Source of the DNA: CAZICM01 sp964537685
GTDB lineage: Bacteria > Myxococcota_A > Polyangia > Polyangiales > Polyangiaceae
Direction of reading: 5' to 3'
NCBI GenBank assembly: GCA_964537685.1
Contig: CAZICM010000006.1
Coordinates: forward strand, 186,001-250,000
Length of the DNA stretch: 64,000 nucleotides
Both the position numbers and the translations under genes were made by a program. Shown piece by piece: positions 1-7,981 of the stretch; the stretch's first letter is position 1; each line of letters opens with the position of its first letter. Below the pieces are notes generated by a model. The model worked only from the letters and a program-made list of their open reading frames with translations, did not search any database and was not told where the DNA came from.

Positions 1-587
1 CCGCCCGTGATGAGGGTGAGGTTGGTGGCGTTGTCCGGGAGTCCCGCGGGCAGGACAGTGACCGCGTGTTCTTGGCGCTGGTCCGCCCATGTCACGACGA
101 TTGTTGCTTCGCCCGACCAGTCGTTTTCGGAGGCGAGGATAAAGTGCGCATATCCTTCTTCGCTTGCGCGGCAGCGGAATGAGCCTTCAGAAAGGCCGCA
201 GGTCGGGTTGTCGGCCGGCTCGTTCGGGTCGGTGAAAATGGAAAGGGCTTCTCCCGGTTCGACGCGCACTTCAACCATTCCGCCGAACGCAGCTTCACTG
301 CCTTCGGTCATAAACAGCGTCACCAGGGTGGAGAAAGGTTTTTGGCGGGGCTCGACGGGCTTGCCCTTGTCGTCGAACAAATCGGCGGCAAATAGCGGGC
401 CCGCGACATCGACGCGAATGTCCACTTGGCCCGATGAGCCCAGCGGATAGCCGCGCTTGATGCATGCTCCGGCGGACATGGACAGCGCCAGTCCAGAGCT
501 CAGAGCGACGAGAGCAAGCGCGCCGAAGGTTTTGTTTGGTGGCCGCAAAAAGCGCCGCTCCTTGGTGGTCTGAATCTTCGATGTCAC
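1..587 (-). CDS. Secreted or lipoprotein-like hypothetical protein (3' end cut by window edge)
   Basis: The frame is open from a GTG at 587 to the window edge, so the C-terminus is missing. The product has an Arg/Lys-rich start, a hydrophobic stretch at about residues 21-40 and a Cys at about 42 (context SAGAC), which fits an exported protein or an atypical lipoprotein. The mature part looks beta-rich and has Cys pairs near 'TCGLSEGSFRCRASEEG'. GTG 587 is the first possible start after the in-frame stop of the upstream gene, 12 bases away. The pair is probably co-transcribed. I do not recognise the family. The reading frame is well supported; the function is unknown. Confidence 0.6.
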   Translation of the reverse strand, partial: MTSKIQTTKERRFLRPPNKTFGALALVALSSGLALSMSAGACIKRGYPLGSSGQVDIRVDVAGPLFAADLFDDKGKPVEPRQKPFSTLVTLFMTEGSEAAFGGMVEVRVEPGEALSIFTDPNEPADNPTCGLSEGSFRCRASEEGYAHFILASENDWSGEATIVVTWADQRQEHAVTVLPAGLPDNATNLTLITG

Positions 588-599
588 GGGTTGCTCACA

Positions 600-911
600 T
601 CACTTTTGGTAGATTTCCGTGTACTCGGTGCCCATGGGATGCCTGTGCCAGGCGTAGGCGGTCTGCGGAAACCCCGATTCGTCGGTGTATTCGCAATGGC
701 CGAGCTCCCATTCTGTGTGCCATGTGCTGGCTCCAGTCTGAGGATCGATCGATGCGGAGTGAGCCGTCACGTCATCGTCGTGACGCGAAGGATCGTGAGC
801 GATTTGCACGGCGGGATCGATGAAGCTCTCGAGTACGGAGAGCGGTACTTTCGCAGCGCGTCCGCCGGGCAAGGGAACGATGAATTGATCGTTGCGGGGC
901 GTTTCAGCCAT
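600..911 (-). CDS. Small conserved hypothetical protein, 103 aa
   Basis: The chosen ATG at 911 gives a protein starting MAETPRNDQF. An AAGGGA-like ribosome site lies about 12 bases upstream, and a longer frame reaching 1010 starts with sequence that does not look like protein. The product is soluble, with no signal peptide or membrane segment. It is rich in His, Asp, Glu and aromatic residues in the second half (for example YAWHRHPMGTEYTEIYQK). It lies directly upstream of the partial exported gene, in the same frame and 12 bases away. I do not recognise a named family, and the His/Glu cluster near the end is only suggestive of metal binding. Confidence 0.6.
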   Translation of the reverse strand: MAETPRNDQFIVPLPGGRAAKVPLSVLESFIDPAVQIAHDPSRHDDDVTAHSASIDPQTGASTWHTEWELGHCEYTDESGFPQTAYAWHRHPMGTEYTEIYQK

Positions 912-1425
912 GGCCAGGAATTCCCTTTGAAAATTGAACAATGAAGGCTTGATCAAGCTATCGAAGACCTGATCGTTTTCGTGACACGGTATGAGCCGGG
1001 CGGTTCCCAACCATTTTTGGTGTGTTGTATTGCCCTGCTCGGCCGTGAAACGCTGAATGGGTCTCCAAACGCTGAACTCGTCCTTCGTATGCCGGCAGCA
1101 TATCGAACTTCGACCGCTGCCGCGCGCCTTGGCAAAGAACCCGGGGCTGCTCGATAAGGGAAGGCCCGGGTTATGCGCCGGTGCGGCGAAAACTCGTGTT
1201 CGACGTAGCGGGTCTCGAAAGCTTCACTGCCGCGCTGAGCCGCGCGGTTTTTGGGTAGGGCGTGCATGCGAGGGGGAACAGCAAAGCAAATGATGTGTGA
1301 ACAAGGCGTTTTTCCAATGATTCAAACCGGGCCGGCCGGCCGGTGGTAATCCCCGTTGACCCGGGAGCGGGCTTGAGGCTCGATTCCATGCTGCGCAATG
1401 CGCGCAATCTAGACTTGAGGCACTT
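912..1425. other. 514-base intergenic region between divergent genes
   Basis: This gap separates the minus-strand gene ending upstream at 911 from the plus-strand kinase. Short frames in it (for example 1057-1293 plus and 953-1267 minus) read like random low-quality protein and lack ribosome sites. It should hold two divergent promoters, but I could not pick out convincing -35/-10 or -24/-12 elements. Confidence 0.4.
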
Positions 1426-4400
1426 GTGACCATGGGCGTTGACCAGGAGTCCGATCCGCGGATTGGGACCGTCGCCGGCGGCAAATACAAGATTCTTCGG
1501 CTCATTGGGCGCGGAGGGATGGGCAGCGTGTATGAGGCGCAGAATATTGCGCTGGGTAAGCATGTCGCGCTCAAGTTTGTGCTGAGGGACAAGATTAGCG
1601 ATAGCTCCGTGGTGGCCCGTTTTCACCGGGAAGCGAGGGCTGTTTCGGCCATCGATAGCACGCATATTGTTCAGATTTTCGATACCGGTGAGACAGATGC
1701 GGGCGAGCCTTTTTTGGTGATGGAGCTGCTTTCGGGCGAGAGTCTGGGCGCCCGTATCCGAAGGCTTGGGCGGCTTTCTACGCAGGAGGCCGTGATCTTT
1801 GCCGTCGAGGCGCTGAGGGGTCTGCGGAGGGCTCATGCCGCAGGCATCATTCACCGCGATTTAAAGCCCGAGAACATCTTCTTGATGAAGGGCGACGATG
1901 ATCAGTTTCATGTGAAGATTGTCGATTTCGGCCTTTCAAAAGTCGTTGAAAGTTTGATGCCGGCTGCGGGGTCTTCGGTTCGGGGAACGGGCGGAGAAAT
2001 TACCCTCACGCAGGACGGCGCTGTTGTCGGGACGCCTTTGTATATGTCGCCCGAGCAGGTCGAGGCGCAGGGCGATGTCGATCAGCGCGCCGATATTTGG
2101 GCAATCGGTGCAATTTTGTTTGAAGCGATCGCGGGTGTGCCGCCCTTCCCTGAAACTTCGTATGCGCGGCTTGTGCTGGCCATTTGTCAGAAAGATCCGC
2201 CGGATCTTGGGGCGCTGGTTCCAGGCGTTCCAAAGGGTGTGGCTGCCGCAGTGCGGCGCGCGCTGGAGCGCGATCGGAACAAGCGTTTTGCTTCGGTGGA
2301 TGAGTTTTTGAAGGCTTTGGCTGAAGGCATGCCGCTTGCGGTCTCTTCGGTGCCGGCTATCTCCACGCCTTCGGCGATTCCTATTCAAGAGTCCATCCGC
2401 GTACTCGCGGGAGAAGTGGATCCATTGCGTGTGACACCTGTGAAAAGCGAACCTCCGGCTCCCAGTGACAGCGGGTCTTCGCAGCCTCCGGGGGCCGAGC
2501 TGCGGACCTATACGGTGGGCGGCGCAACCTTGTGGCTGAGTTCATCGCCTGCGTTTTCCATTTGGCGCGGTGAGGTTGCAGCGCCCGACCGGCTTCGTAT
2601 CGAGGGGCGCGATGGTGCGGTGCACGAGCTGAGGCTGGAACCTGTCGGCGTGTTGCGGCTGGGCCGTTCGGCGAAGGTCGGGGACGAAGTGAACGAGCTT
2701 GTGTATCCCGATGTGGCTTCAAGGCTTGCTGTGACGCTTCGCCATGATGGTGTGCGGTGGTGGCTCAAGAGGCGCGATGAATGCAGCGTGCCTGTGCAGG
2801 TTGGAGCGCGCACGCTGCAGAAGGGCGAAGAAGCGCCTTTGGTTCATGGGTTGTTTGTGTCTGTGGGCGGTATGCGGGCGACCTTTGTTGATCGCCGCTA
2901 TGTGACGCCTGTGGTGCCTGCTGGAACGGTCGATGGAACGACGGGCCTGTTGGGCAGAGCGGGCCTCGAGCAAGAAGCCGCGTCGCTGCTTCAGAGGCAA
3001 AGGGGCGGGGCGCTGGTGCTGGTGAGGCCCCGAAAGTCGGGTGAGGCAGCGGGAGCGCAGTCTTCGCTGCTTGTGGCTGCGACGATTGCGCTGCACAAGG
3101 AATGGCCGAGCCTGCCCATTGCCTTCGCCGACGGAAGCATTGTGATTTTGTGCCAGGGCGATGCGTCTGAAGCCTCGCAAAAAGCCAAGCGGGCGATCGA
3201 TGTGGTGAAGTCGGCTGGGCTTGAGACCTTTGGCTGTGGCTATTGGACGCTGGTTGGCGATACAGCGGATGCGGGCCGGGAAATCGAGCTCGCGCTGAAT
3301 GCCATTCAGGGTTACGCGGAGAGCAGCACGCAGGCGGGGGTGGCGGCGCTTCGGGATGTGGCCAAGGGGGCGAGGGTGGCGACGGCGCCCGAAGTGTTAA
3401 CGGCTTCGATGGATGCGAAACGGGCCACGCTGATGTTCGCCATCGAGGAGCAAAGCGCGCTGCTGGGTGTGGGTGCGCATGTCATCGGCGCGCTGGAGCA
3501 GGAATTGTGCGCGGTCATCACGAGTCACGCGGGCCAGAATGCGCTTGTGGCACCGCTCGCGCCGGGGGTTGTCGCGGCTTGCATTACGCGAAAGGTCGAT
3601 CCTCAGGCCATGGGAAGCGCGGTGCAGTGCGATTGGCATGCACGTCCTCCCGTGATGGATGGGAAGGTCGAGCTGCCGCGCACGCTATCGTGGGAAATTC
3701 TTCACAATGCTGAAGCGAGGACACGGGCGGCCGAACTTTCGAGGGAATGCAACGATCCCCATGGTGTGCTGTCTGCGCTGAGCGGAGGATTGCCTTATCC
3801 CATTGCGGGAAGGGTTCATGGGGCGACGCTGGCGTCGAGCGCGATTGAGCGGGTGAAGATTTTGTTCGATGTGCTGGAAGGCACATGGCGCTTTATCGCG
3901 ACGGTGCTGGTGTCGGCATTTTTTGCGAAGCGTGTGAATCCAGGCGAGACGCCGCCGGGTTTTGAGCAAATGCTCGATTTCTACCGGAGGGCTGGTTCAC
4001 GCGATGGGCTTTCGCTTGGAACGTGGCGCGAAATGGCGAGGATTGCCGGGCGGGGATTCGAAGGCAAAGGCGATCCGATCGGCGCGCTCGCGAAAGATGT
4101 GCTCGATGTGAAGCTCACGCCCAACCAGACCTTTGAAACGCTTTCCAATTTGATGCAGGTGGAGCGCAACAGCTTTGCGCACGGCCATTACAACGAGGCG
4201 AAGGCTGCGGCCGATTTGCCCGAGTTCGAGCAGATGACGCGGACTTTATTGCGCGCTCTGCGGCCGCTCGCCGCGTGGACGCTGGTGACAGTCGAGAAGA
4301 CTGAGCCCGATCTGTACGGCGAGGTGCAAACCGTTGAATATATCGATCATACCGGGCCGTTTAATACGGGCACGCGGCGCCGCATCGGTTTGAACAGCCC

Positions 4401-4644
4401 GGTGCGCTTGGCCAACGTGGTGTATCTGGCGCGATGGCGCGAGGGTTTGGTGCTTCCGCTCGATCCCTTCGTCCGCCGCATCGCACACGAGGAAAAGCTC
4501 GATGTGTACTGGATGGATCATCTGCCGCGCGCTGGGCTTTGTTCGATGAGTTCAGTCGTGGGAGGGCCGGTGATCAAGACGCCCTGCGATGTCCGGCGGC
4601 TTCCTCCGCTGCTCCGAATGCTTGTCGAAAAAGCTCAGGGATAG
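1426..4644 (+). CDS. Ser/Thr protein kinase with FHA-like, degenerate GGDEF-like and HEPN-like parts, 1072 aa
   Basis: The N-terminal Hanks kinase domain spans about residues 20-300: Gly-rich loop GRGGMGSVYEA, catalytic Lys50, HRDLKPEN 143-150, DFG 167-169 and GTPLYMSPE 202-210, so it should be active. A Pro/Ser linker follows. Residues about 408-482 resemble an FHA phosphothreonine-binding fold (LGRS, then ASRLAVTLRH and VGARTLQKGE). Residues about 503-630 begin TTGLLGRAGLEQE and resemble the start of a GGDEF domain, but no GGDEF signature is present. Near the C-terminus, R914-N-S-F-A-H919 fits the Rx4-6H pattern of HEPN domains. There is no membrane segment, unlike many bacterial kinases of this type. 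The start is GTG 1426 (GAGG five bases upstream); ATG 1432 is an alternative. A MarR gene starts six bases after the stop. The kinase call is firm; the accessory domains are by-eye inferences. Confidence 0.9.
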   Translation: MTMGVDQESDPRIGTVAGGKYKILRLIGRGGMGSVYEAQNIALGKHVALKFVLRDKISDSSVVARFHREARAVSAIDSTHIVQIFDTGETDAGEPFLVMELLSGESLGARIRRLGRLSTQEAVIFAVEALRGLRRAHAAGIIHRDLKPENIFLMKGDDDQFHVKIVDFGLSKVVESLMPAAGSSVRGTGGEITLTQDGAVVGTPLYMSPEQVEAQGDVDQRADIWAIGAILFEAIAGVPPFPETSYARLVLAICQKDPPDLGALVPGVPKGVAAAVRRALERDRNKRFASVDEFLKALAEGMPLAVSSVPAISTPSAIPIQESIRVLAGEVDPLRVTPVKSEPPAPSDSGSSQPPGAELRTYTVGGATLWLSSSPAFSIWRGEVAAPDRLRIEGRDGAVHELRLEPVGVLRLGRSAKVGDEVNELVYPDVASRLAVTLRHDGVRWWLKRRDECSVPVQVGARTLQKGEEAPLVHGLFVSVGGMRATFVDRRYVTPVVPAGTVDGTTGLLGRAGLEQEAASLLQRQRGGALVLVRPRKSGEAAGAQSSLLVAATIALHKEWPSLPIAFADGSIVILCQGDASEASQKAKRAIDVVKSAGLETFGCGYWTLVGDTADAGREIELALNAIQGYAESSTQAGVAALRDVAKGARVATAPEVLTASMDAKRATLMFAIEEQSALLGVGAHVIGALEQELCAVITSHAGQNALVAPLAPGVVAACITRKVDPQAMGSAVQCDWHARPPVMDGKVELPRTLSWEILHNAEARTRAAELSRECNDPHGVLSALSGGLPYPIAGRVHGATLASSAIERVKILFDVLEGTWRFIATVLVSAFFAKRVNPGETPPGFEQMLDFYRRAGSRDGLSLGTWREMARIAGRGFEGKGDPIGALAKDVLDVKLTPNQTFETLSNLMQVERNSFAHGHYNEAKAAADLPEFEQMTRTLLRALRPLAAWTLVTVEKTEPDLYGEVQTVEYIDHTGPFNTGTRRRIGLNSPVRLANVVYLARWREGLVLPLDPFVRRIAHEEKLDVYWMDHLPRAGLCSMSSVVGGPVIKTPCDVRRLPPLLRMLVEKAQG

Positions 4645-4650
4645 TCCAAC

Positions 4651-5127
4651 ATGGCCCGAAGCGACAAACATGCCGCATCCGCCGCTCCAGCTCCGCGCAT
4701 GGGCAAAGTCTTGGACTTTATGCGTCTTCTATGGTCGGTCGATCATGGGCTTCATTCGTTGTCCAAGCGGATGAACGCGCGGCTCGACGTGACGGGGCCC
4801 CAGCGTTTGGTGATTCGTATTGTTGGGCGTTTTCCGGGGATATCGCCGGGTGATTTGGCTGAAATCTTAAAGGTACACAAGAGCACGCTGACAGGCGTGC
4901 TTCAGCGCTTATCGGATCGGGGTTTGGTGGAGAGGCGGCCTTCGGAAGCGGACAAGAGAAGGCTGCATTTATGGCTGACGCCCGCGGGTGTGAAGGTCGA
5001 TGCGGTGAAGGCGGGCACCGTCGAAGCGGCGCTGCGGCGGGCAGTAGGCAAGCTTAGCGAAGACGATATTCAGGCCGCCGAGCGGGTGCTCTCGGCGGTG
5101 GCGGATGAGCTTGTTGCGGAAACATAA
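4651..5127 (+). CDS. MarR-family transcriptional regulator, 158 aa
   Basis: The protein has the MarR winged-helix layout. A helical N-terminus is followed by a recognition region (SPGDLAEILKVHKSTLTGVL), a wing (DRGLVERRPSEADKRRLHLWLT) and C-terminal dimerisation helices. MarR proteins are usually dimeric repressors released by small phenolic or oxidant ligands; no ligand can be inferred here. It starts six bases after the kinase stop, so the two are very likely one operon, and the regulator may be a kinase target or regulate the envelope genes downstream. The first 20 residues are Ala/Pro-rich and not part of the fold. Confidence 0.9.
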   Translation: MARSDKHAASAAPAPRMGKVLDFMRLLWSVDHGLHSLSKRMNARLDVTGPQRLVIRIVGRFPGISPGDLAEILKVHKSTLTGVLQRLSDRGLVERRPSEADKRRLHLWLTPAGVKVDAVKAGTVEAALRRAVGKLSEDDIQAAERVLSAVADELVAET

Positions 5128-5140
5128 ATTCTTAAAACCC

Positions 5141-5195
5141 AATTCTTTTTGCAGGAGCCGCGTCTAAGCCCTCTCAGGAGAGCGGCAATGAATGA
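5141..5195 (+). repeat. Duplicated leader, copy 1 (promoter-proximal region and ribosome site)
   Basis: The last 35 bases (5161-5195, CGTCTAAGCCCTCTCAGGAG, then AGCGGCAATGAATGA) recur at 5905-5939 with one mismatch, and similarity extends leftward through a GCAGGA element. The repeat contains the ribosome site AGGAG and the start codon of the first envelope gene, so it fixes the start of both paralogues. Confidence 0.85.
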
Positions 5196-5868
5196 GCGCG
5201 CGCGGACGATGCGTAGAAGGCTGTCTTATTGGCTTCTGGGCGCGGGTTTTCTGGGTGTGACGGCCATGCCGGGCACAGCCCGCGCGGACGAAGAAGGCAG
5301 CGCCGGATTCTTACTGGACTTCAACGCGGGTTATGCCCGTATCGCGGATGAGGAGCTACGAGAGTCGGAGCCGACAGACACACCGGATCCCCTGAAGAAC
5401 AAGCATTTTCGGATCGATGGTCCGCGCCGGTTCTACGGAGGGAGCCTCAACCTGCTGGCTCGCATTTCGCAGTTCCGCTTTGGCTTTGGCTTTGGAGCCT
5501 TCTCGATGGATGACGCAAGGATTCGGCATGATGCGCTGCCCGCGGGCCTCCGCGCGAATGCAACAACGTATATGGGCTTTGAGTCGTCGATGTTTGCGGG
5601 CGCTCAGTTTGTCCGGAAACCCGTTTCACCTTATATCGATTTGAAAGCAAAAATGATTGTATTGCCAGCCCGGGTTGAGCTTCATCACGAATCCCTTGGG
5701 AAAATAGGCTACGCCAATTTTGATACGACACTCTTTGATATTGGTCCCCGTTTAGGAATTCTCGTGCCGATTGGCGATGTATTTGCCTTCCACGCATCGG
5801 CGTCCTTTGGATTGCTCGATGTCGAACGCGCCTCCATTTCCCTGGGAATTGGTACTTTCTCACCGTGA
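5188..5868 (+). CDS. Exported envelope protein, tandem paralogue 1 (226 aa)
   Basis: The start is the ATG at 5188, with AGGAG eight bases upstream; a frame extending to 5149 would include the leader and is rejected. A signal peptide is visible: RRRLSYWLLGAGFLGVTAMP, then cleavage near ARADEE. The mature part alternates hydrophobic and polar residues with many Gly and aromatic residues (for example FRFGFGFGAFSMDDARIRHD), as in an outer-membrane beta-barrel. The next gene is a diverged paralogue: both share the order 'TDTPDPLKNKHFRIDGP..YYGG' / 'PDPLRDKNLKMDGPSQYYGG', an 'RHDALPAGL' / 'KHDALTPGL' element and an 'HESLG' / 'HETLG' element. No specific family was recognised. Confidence 0.75.
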   Translation: MNERARTMRRRLSYWLLGAGFLGVTAMPGTARADEEGSAGFLLDFNAGYARIADEELRESEPTDTPDPLKNKHFRIDGPRRFYGGSLNLLARISQFRFGFGFGAFSMDDARIRHDALPAGLRANATTYMGFESSMFAGAQFVRKPVSPYIDLKAKMIVLPARVELHHESLGKIGYANFDTTLFDIGPRLGILVPIGDVFAFHASASFGLLDVERASISLGIGTFSP

Positions 5869-5884
5869 AAATCATTCTCAATCC

Positions 5885-5939
5885 AATGCTTTCGCAGGAC
5901 GCTGCGTCTAAGCCCTCTTAGGAGAGCGGCAATGAATGA
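5885..5939 (+). repeat. Duplicated leader, copy 2
   Basis: This copy precedes the second envelope paralogue and differs from the first by one base over the last 35 (AGCCCTCTTAGGAGAGCGGC here). It marks the right-hand boundary of a gene duplication that included the translation start. The leader is far better conserved than the coding sequences, which suggests selection on it or later conversion. Confidence 0.85.
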
Positions 5940-6639
5940 AAGCGGTCAAAAGCGGGTTGTTCGGCTGTTGGGCTGGTCGTTATCGGCGTCGCTGTTGGTG
6001 CTGGCGGCGGCTCCAAACGAGGCTTTCGCGCACGATCAAGATCAAGAAGAAGACGAATACGACAGCAACGGAGGCGCCTTTTTTATCGACTTTCTTGGGG
6101 GCCGCGGGCGGGCGGGCGACAGGCCGCTCCATATTGCTGCGGCGATGACCGAGCCCGATCCACTTCGCGACAAAAACCTAAAAATGGATGGGCCGAGCCA
6201 ATATTACGGCGGCGGATTTCATATTCTGCTGATGGGCAAGCATGCGCGGGGCGGGATGGGCTTGGCCTTTTTTGGAATGGAAGGCGTGCGCCTAAAGCAC
6301 GACGCGCTGACGCCTGGGCTGAGTGTTTCGGCGGGAACGCAATTCGGCGCGAACTTCGATGTGTTTATTGGCCGGGAACTCGTGCGCGGGCCTGTATTTC
6401 CTTATGTGGATTTGATGACGAGTTTTTCGGTGATGCAGACAGGCGTGGTGCTGAAGCACGAAACGCTGGGGGTGCTGGGCGAGACGGCCTACAACGCCTA
6501 TACGCTCGGAGCCGGGCCTAGGGTCGGTATCGCGGTGCCCTTCTCCGACGATTTCGCGATTAATGTTTCGGCTTATTTCGGGTTGTTTGGAGCTCAGCAG
6601 GCCAATTTGATGATGTCGATCGGATATTGGGATCGATAA
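5932..6639 (+). CDS. Exported envelope protein, tandem paralogue 2 (235 aa)
   Basis: The start ATG at 5932 has AGGAG eight bases upstream. The signal peptide is WSLSASLLVLAAAPNEAFA, with cleavage before HDQDQ. The mature protein begins with an acidic stretch (DQDQEEDEYDSN), then a Gly/aromatic, beta-barrel-like body similar in layout to the preceding gene, ending in LMMSIGYWDR; a C-terminal aromatic near the end is common in outer-membrane barrels. The length matches the paralogue. It is probably co-expressed with its neighbour from the duplicated leader. The function is unknown and the barrel is inferred from residue pattern. Confidence 0.75.
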   Translation: MNESGQKRVVRLLGWSLSASLLVLAAAPNEAFAHDQDQEEDEYDSNGGAFFIDFLGGRGRAGDRPLHIAAAMTEPDPLRDKNLKMDGPSQYYGGGFHILLMGKHARGGMGLAFFGMEGVRLKHDALTPGLSVSAGTQFGANFDVFIGRELVRGPVFPYVDLMTSFSVMQTGVVLKHETLGVLGETAYNAYTLGAGPRVGIAVPFSDDFAINVSAYFGLFGAQQANLMMSIGYWDR

Positions 6640-6682
6640 TCAATTCGATCAAATACGATAATATATATTAAAAAATCGATTG
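6631..6682. terminator. Possible bidirectional terminator in an AT-rich spacer
   Basis: The gene ending at 6639 and the minus-strand gene ending at 6709 converge here. GATCGA (6631-6636) and TCGATC (6645-6650) form one short hairpin. CAATTCGAT (6641-6649) pairs imperfectly with ATCGATTG (6675-6682) in a second, followed by an A/T-rich run. The spacer is strikingly AT-rich compared with its surroundings. It is plausible as a terminator but weak. Confidence 0.35.
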
Positions 6683-6708
6683 TATTTAATTAAGCAATAA
6701 TAAATGAA

Positions 6709-7599
6709 TTATACCGAGCGGCCCGCCTTCTGGCCTTTGTCATCGTAGATATAAAAACCGCGGCCTGTCTTTTTGCCCAGCCAGCCCGCCGCGACCAGGT
6801 TTCTCAACAGAGGTGCCGGCCGGTATTTCGAGTCGCCAAACTCCCGGTGCAAAACCTCGGCGATAAACAAAAGCGTGTCGAGCCCGATCAGATCGCTGAG
6901 CTCCAGAGGCCCCATCGGATGATTGAGGCCCAGCTTCGCGCCCACATCGATGTCCTCCGGCGTTCCCAGTTGTTCCGCGAGCGCAAAACACGCTTCGTTG
7001 AGCAGCGGAACCAGCATGCGGTTCACAATGAATCCAGGCTGATCCTTCGATGTGATGACGGTCTTGCCGAGCTTTTCGGAGAGCTCGCGCACCGCTGTGG
7101 AGGTCGCCTCCGAGGTCTGCAGGCCGCGCACGATTTCTACAAGCTTCATCAGCGGCACCGGATTCATGAAGTGCATGCCAATGACTTGCTCGGGCCTCGA
7201 TGTCGCAGCCGCGAGGCGCGTGATCGAGATAGACGATGTGTTGGAGGCGAGGATCGCGCGGGGCGGTGTCACCTTGTCGAGCTCGCGGAAGATCGAGAGC
7301 TTTAAATCAAGGTTTTCGGTGACGGCTTCGACAGCAATGTCGATGGTGTTGAGCTCGCTGATCCGCTCGGCGGGACGAATGCGGTGAAGGAGCGCGTCCC
7401 GGTCCGCGGCACTCATTTTTCCCTTGTCCACCAGCTTTGCGAGCGCAGCGCCGATTTGATTCTTGCCCGATTCAGCGAGGTTGGGCGCCGCGTCGCACAG
7501 CATGACTTCATAACCGGCGGCAGCCGCAACCTGTGCGATTCCGCGGCCCATTTGCCCGGCGCCGATAACGCCAAACCTTCGAACGAGATTGCTTTCCAT
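6709..7599 (-). CDS. hbd: 3-hydroxyacyl-CoA (3-hydroxybutyryl-CoA) dehydrogenase, 296 aa
   Basis: The enzyme oxidises (S)-3-hydroxyacyl-CoA to 3-oxoacyl-CoA with NAD. The N-terminus has the Rossmann loop GVIGAGQMGRGIAQVAAAAG, followed by SNTSSISIT, the catalytic-His segment GMHFMNPVPLMKLVEI, and the C-terminal helical dimerisation domain (QPGFIVNRMLVPLLNEA, LNHPMGPLELSDLIGLD, GRGFYIYD). About 296 residues is the usual length for the stand-alone bacterial enzyme. It is single-domain, unlike FadB. No partner gene is adjacent, but an enoyl-CoA hydratase gene near 53.5 kb would supply its substrate. The family is firm; chain-length preference cannot be read from sequence. Confidence 0.93.
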   Translation of the reverse strand: MESNLVRRFGVIGAGQMGRGIAQVAAAAGYEVMLCDAAPNLAESGKNQIGAALAKLVDKGKMSAADRDALLHRIRPAERISELNTIDIAVEAVTENLDLKLSIFRELDKVTPPRAILASNTSSISITRLAAATSRPEQVIGMHFMNPVPLMKLVEIVRGLQTSEATSTAVRELSEKLGKTVITSKDQPGFIVNRMLVPLLNEACFALAEQLGTPEDIDVGAKLGLNHPMGPLELSDLIGLDTLLFIAEVLHREFGDSKYRPAPLLRNLVAAGWLGKKTGRGFYIYDDKGQKAGRSV

Positions 7600-7981
7600 A
7601 GCTTTGTCCTGTCATCGCCTTCGCCGTGAAAGGCGCATTAAAAAAGGCGGCGAAGCCTATCAGGTGTCGCCTATTGCGGGGGCTCAAGCCGGCTTGGGCA
7701 AACCAAGTGGGCAATCGATGGCATGAGGTCGTGCCTTTCGAAGGGCCATCACCTCTGAAAGTCCGCGAAATGAGGGATCAAAAAATGGTTGGCCAACATC
7801 ACGCGCCCGAGCCTTGAAAGTGCGCACGGGTGCGGCGTACATTCGGCCGCCCGTCGAACGCGCGAAATGGGCTCGTGTGGCTGCTCGAACGGGCAATGGG
7901 CGACCCTTCCCGGGGTCGCTGGCAGTCGATCCGGAATTTGACTTTTGTTCAACGAGATGAGTTTCCGGGACCGGAGTGACG
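7600..7981. other. Divergent intergenic region, about 380 bases
   Basis: This region separates the minus-strand dehydrogenase from the giant plus-strand TPR gene and must carry both promoters. I see no convincing gene, RNA or strong promoter motif. The only clear element is the ribosome site CGGAG at 7972-7976, five bases before the ATG at 7982. Confidence 0.4.
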
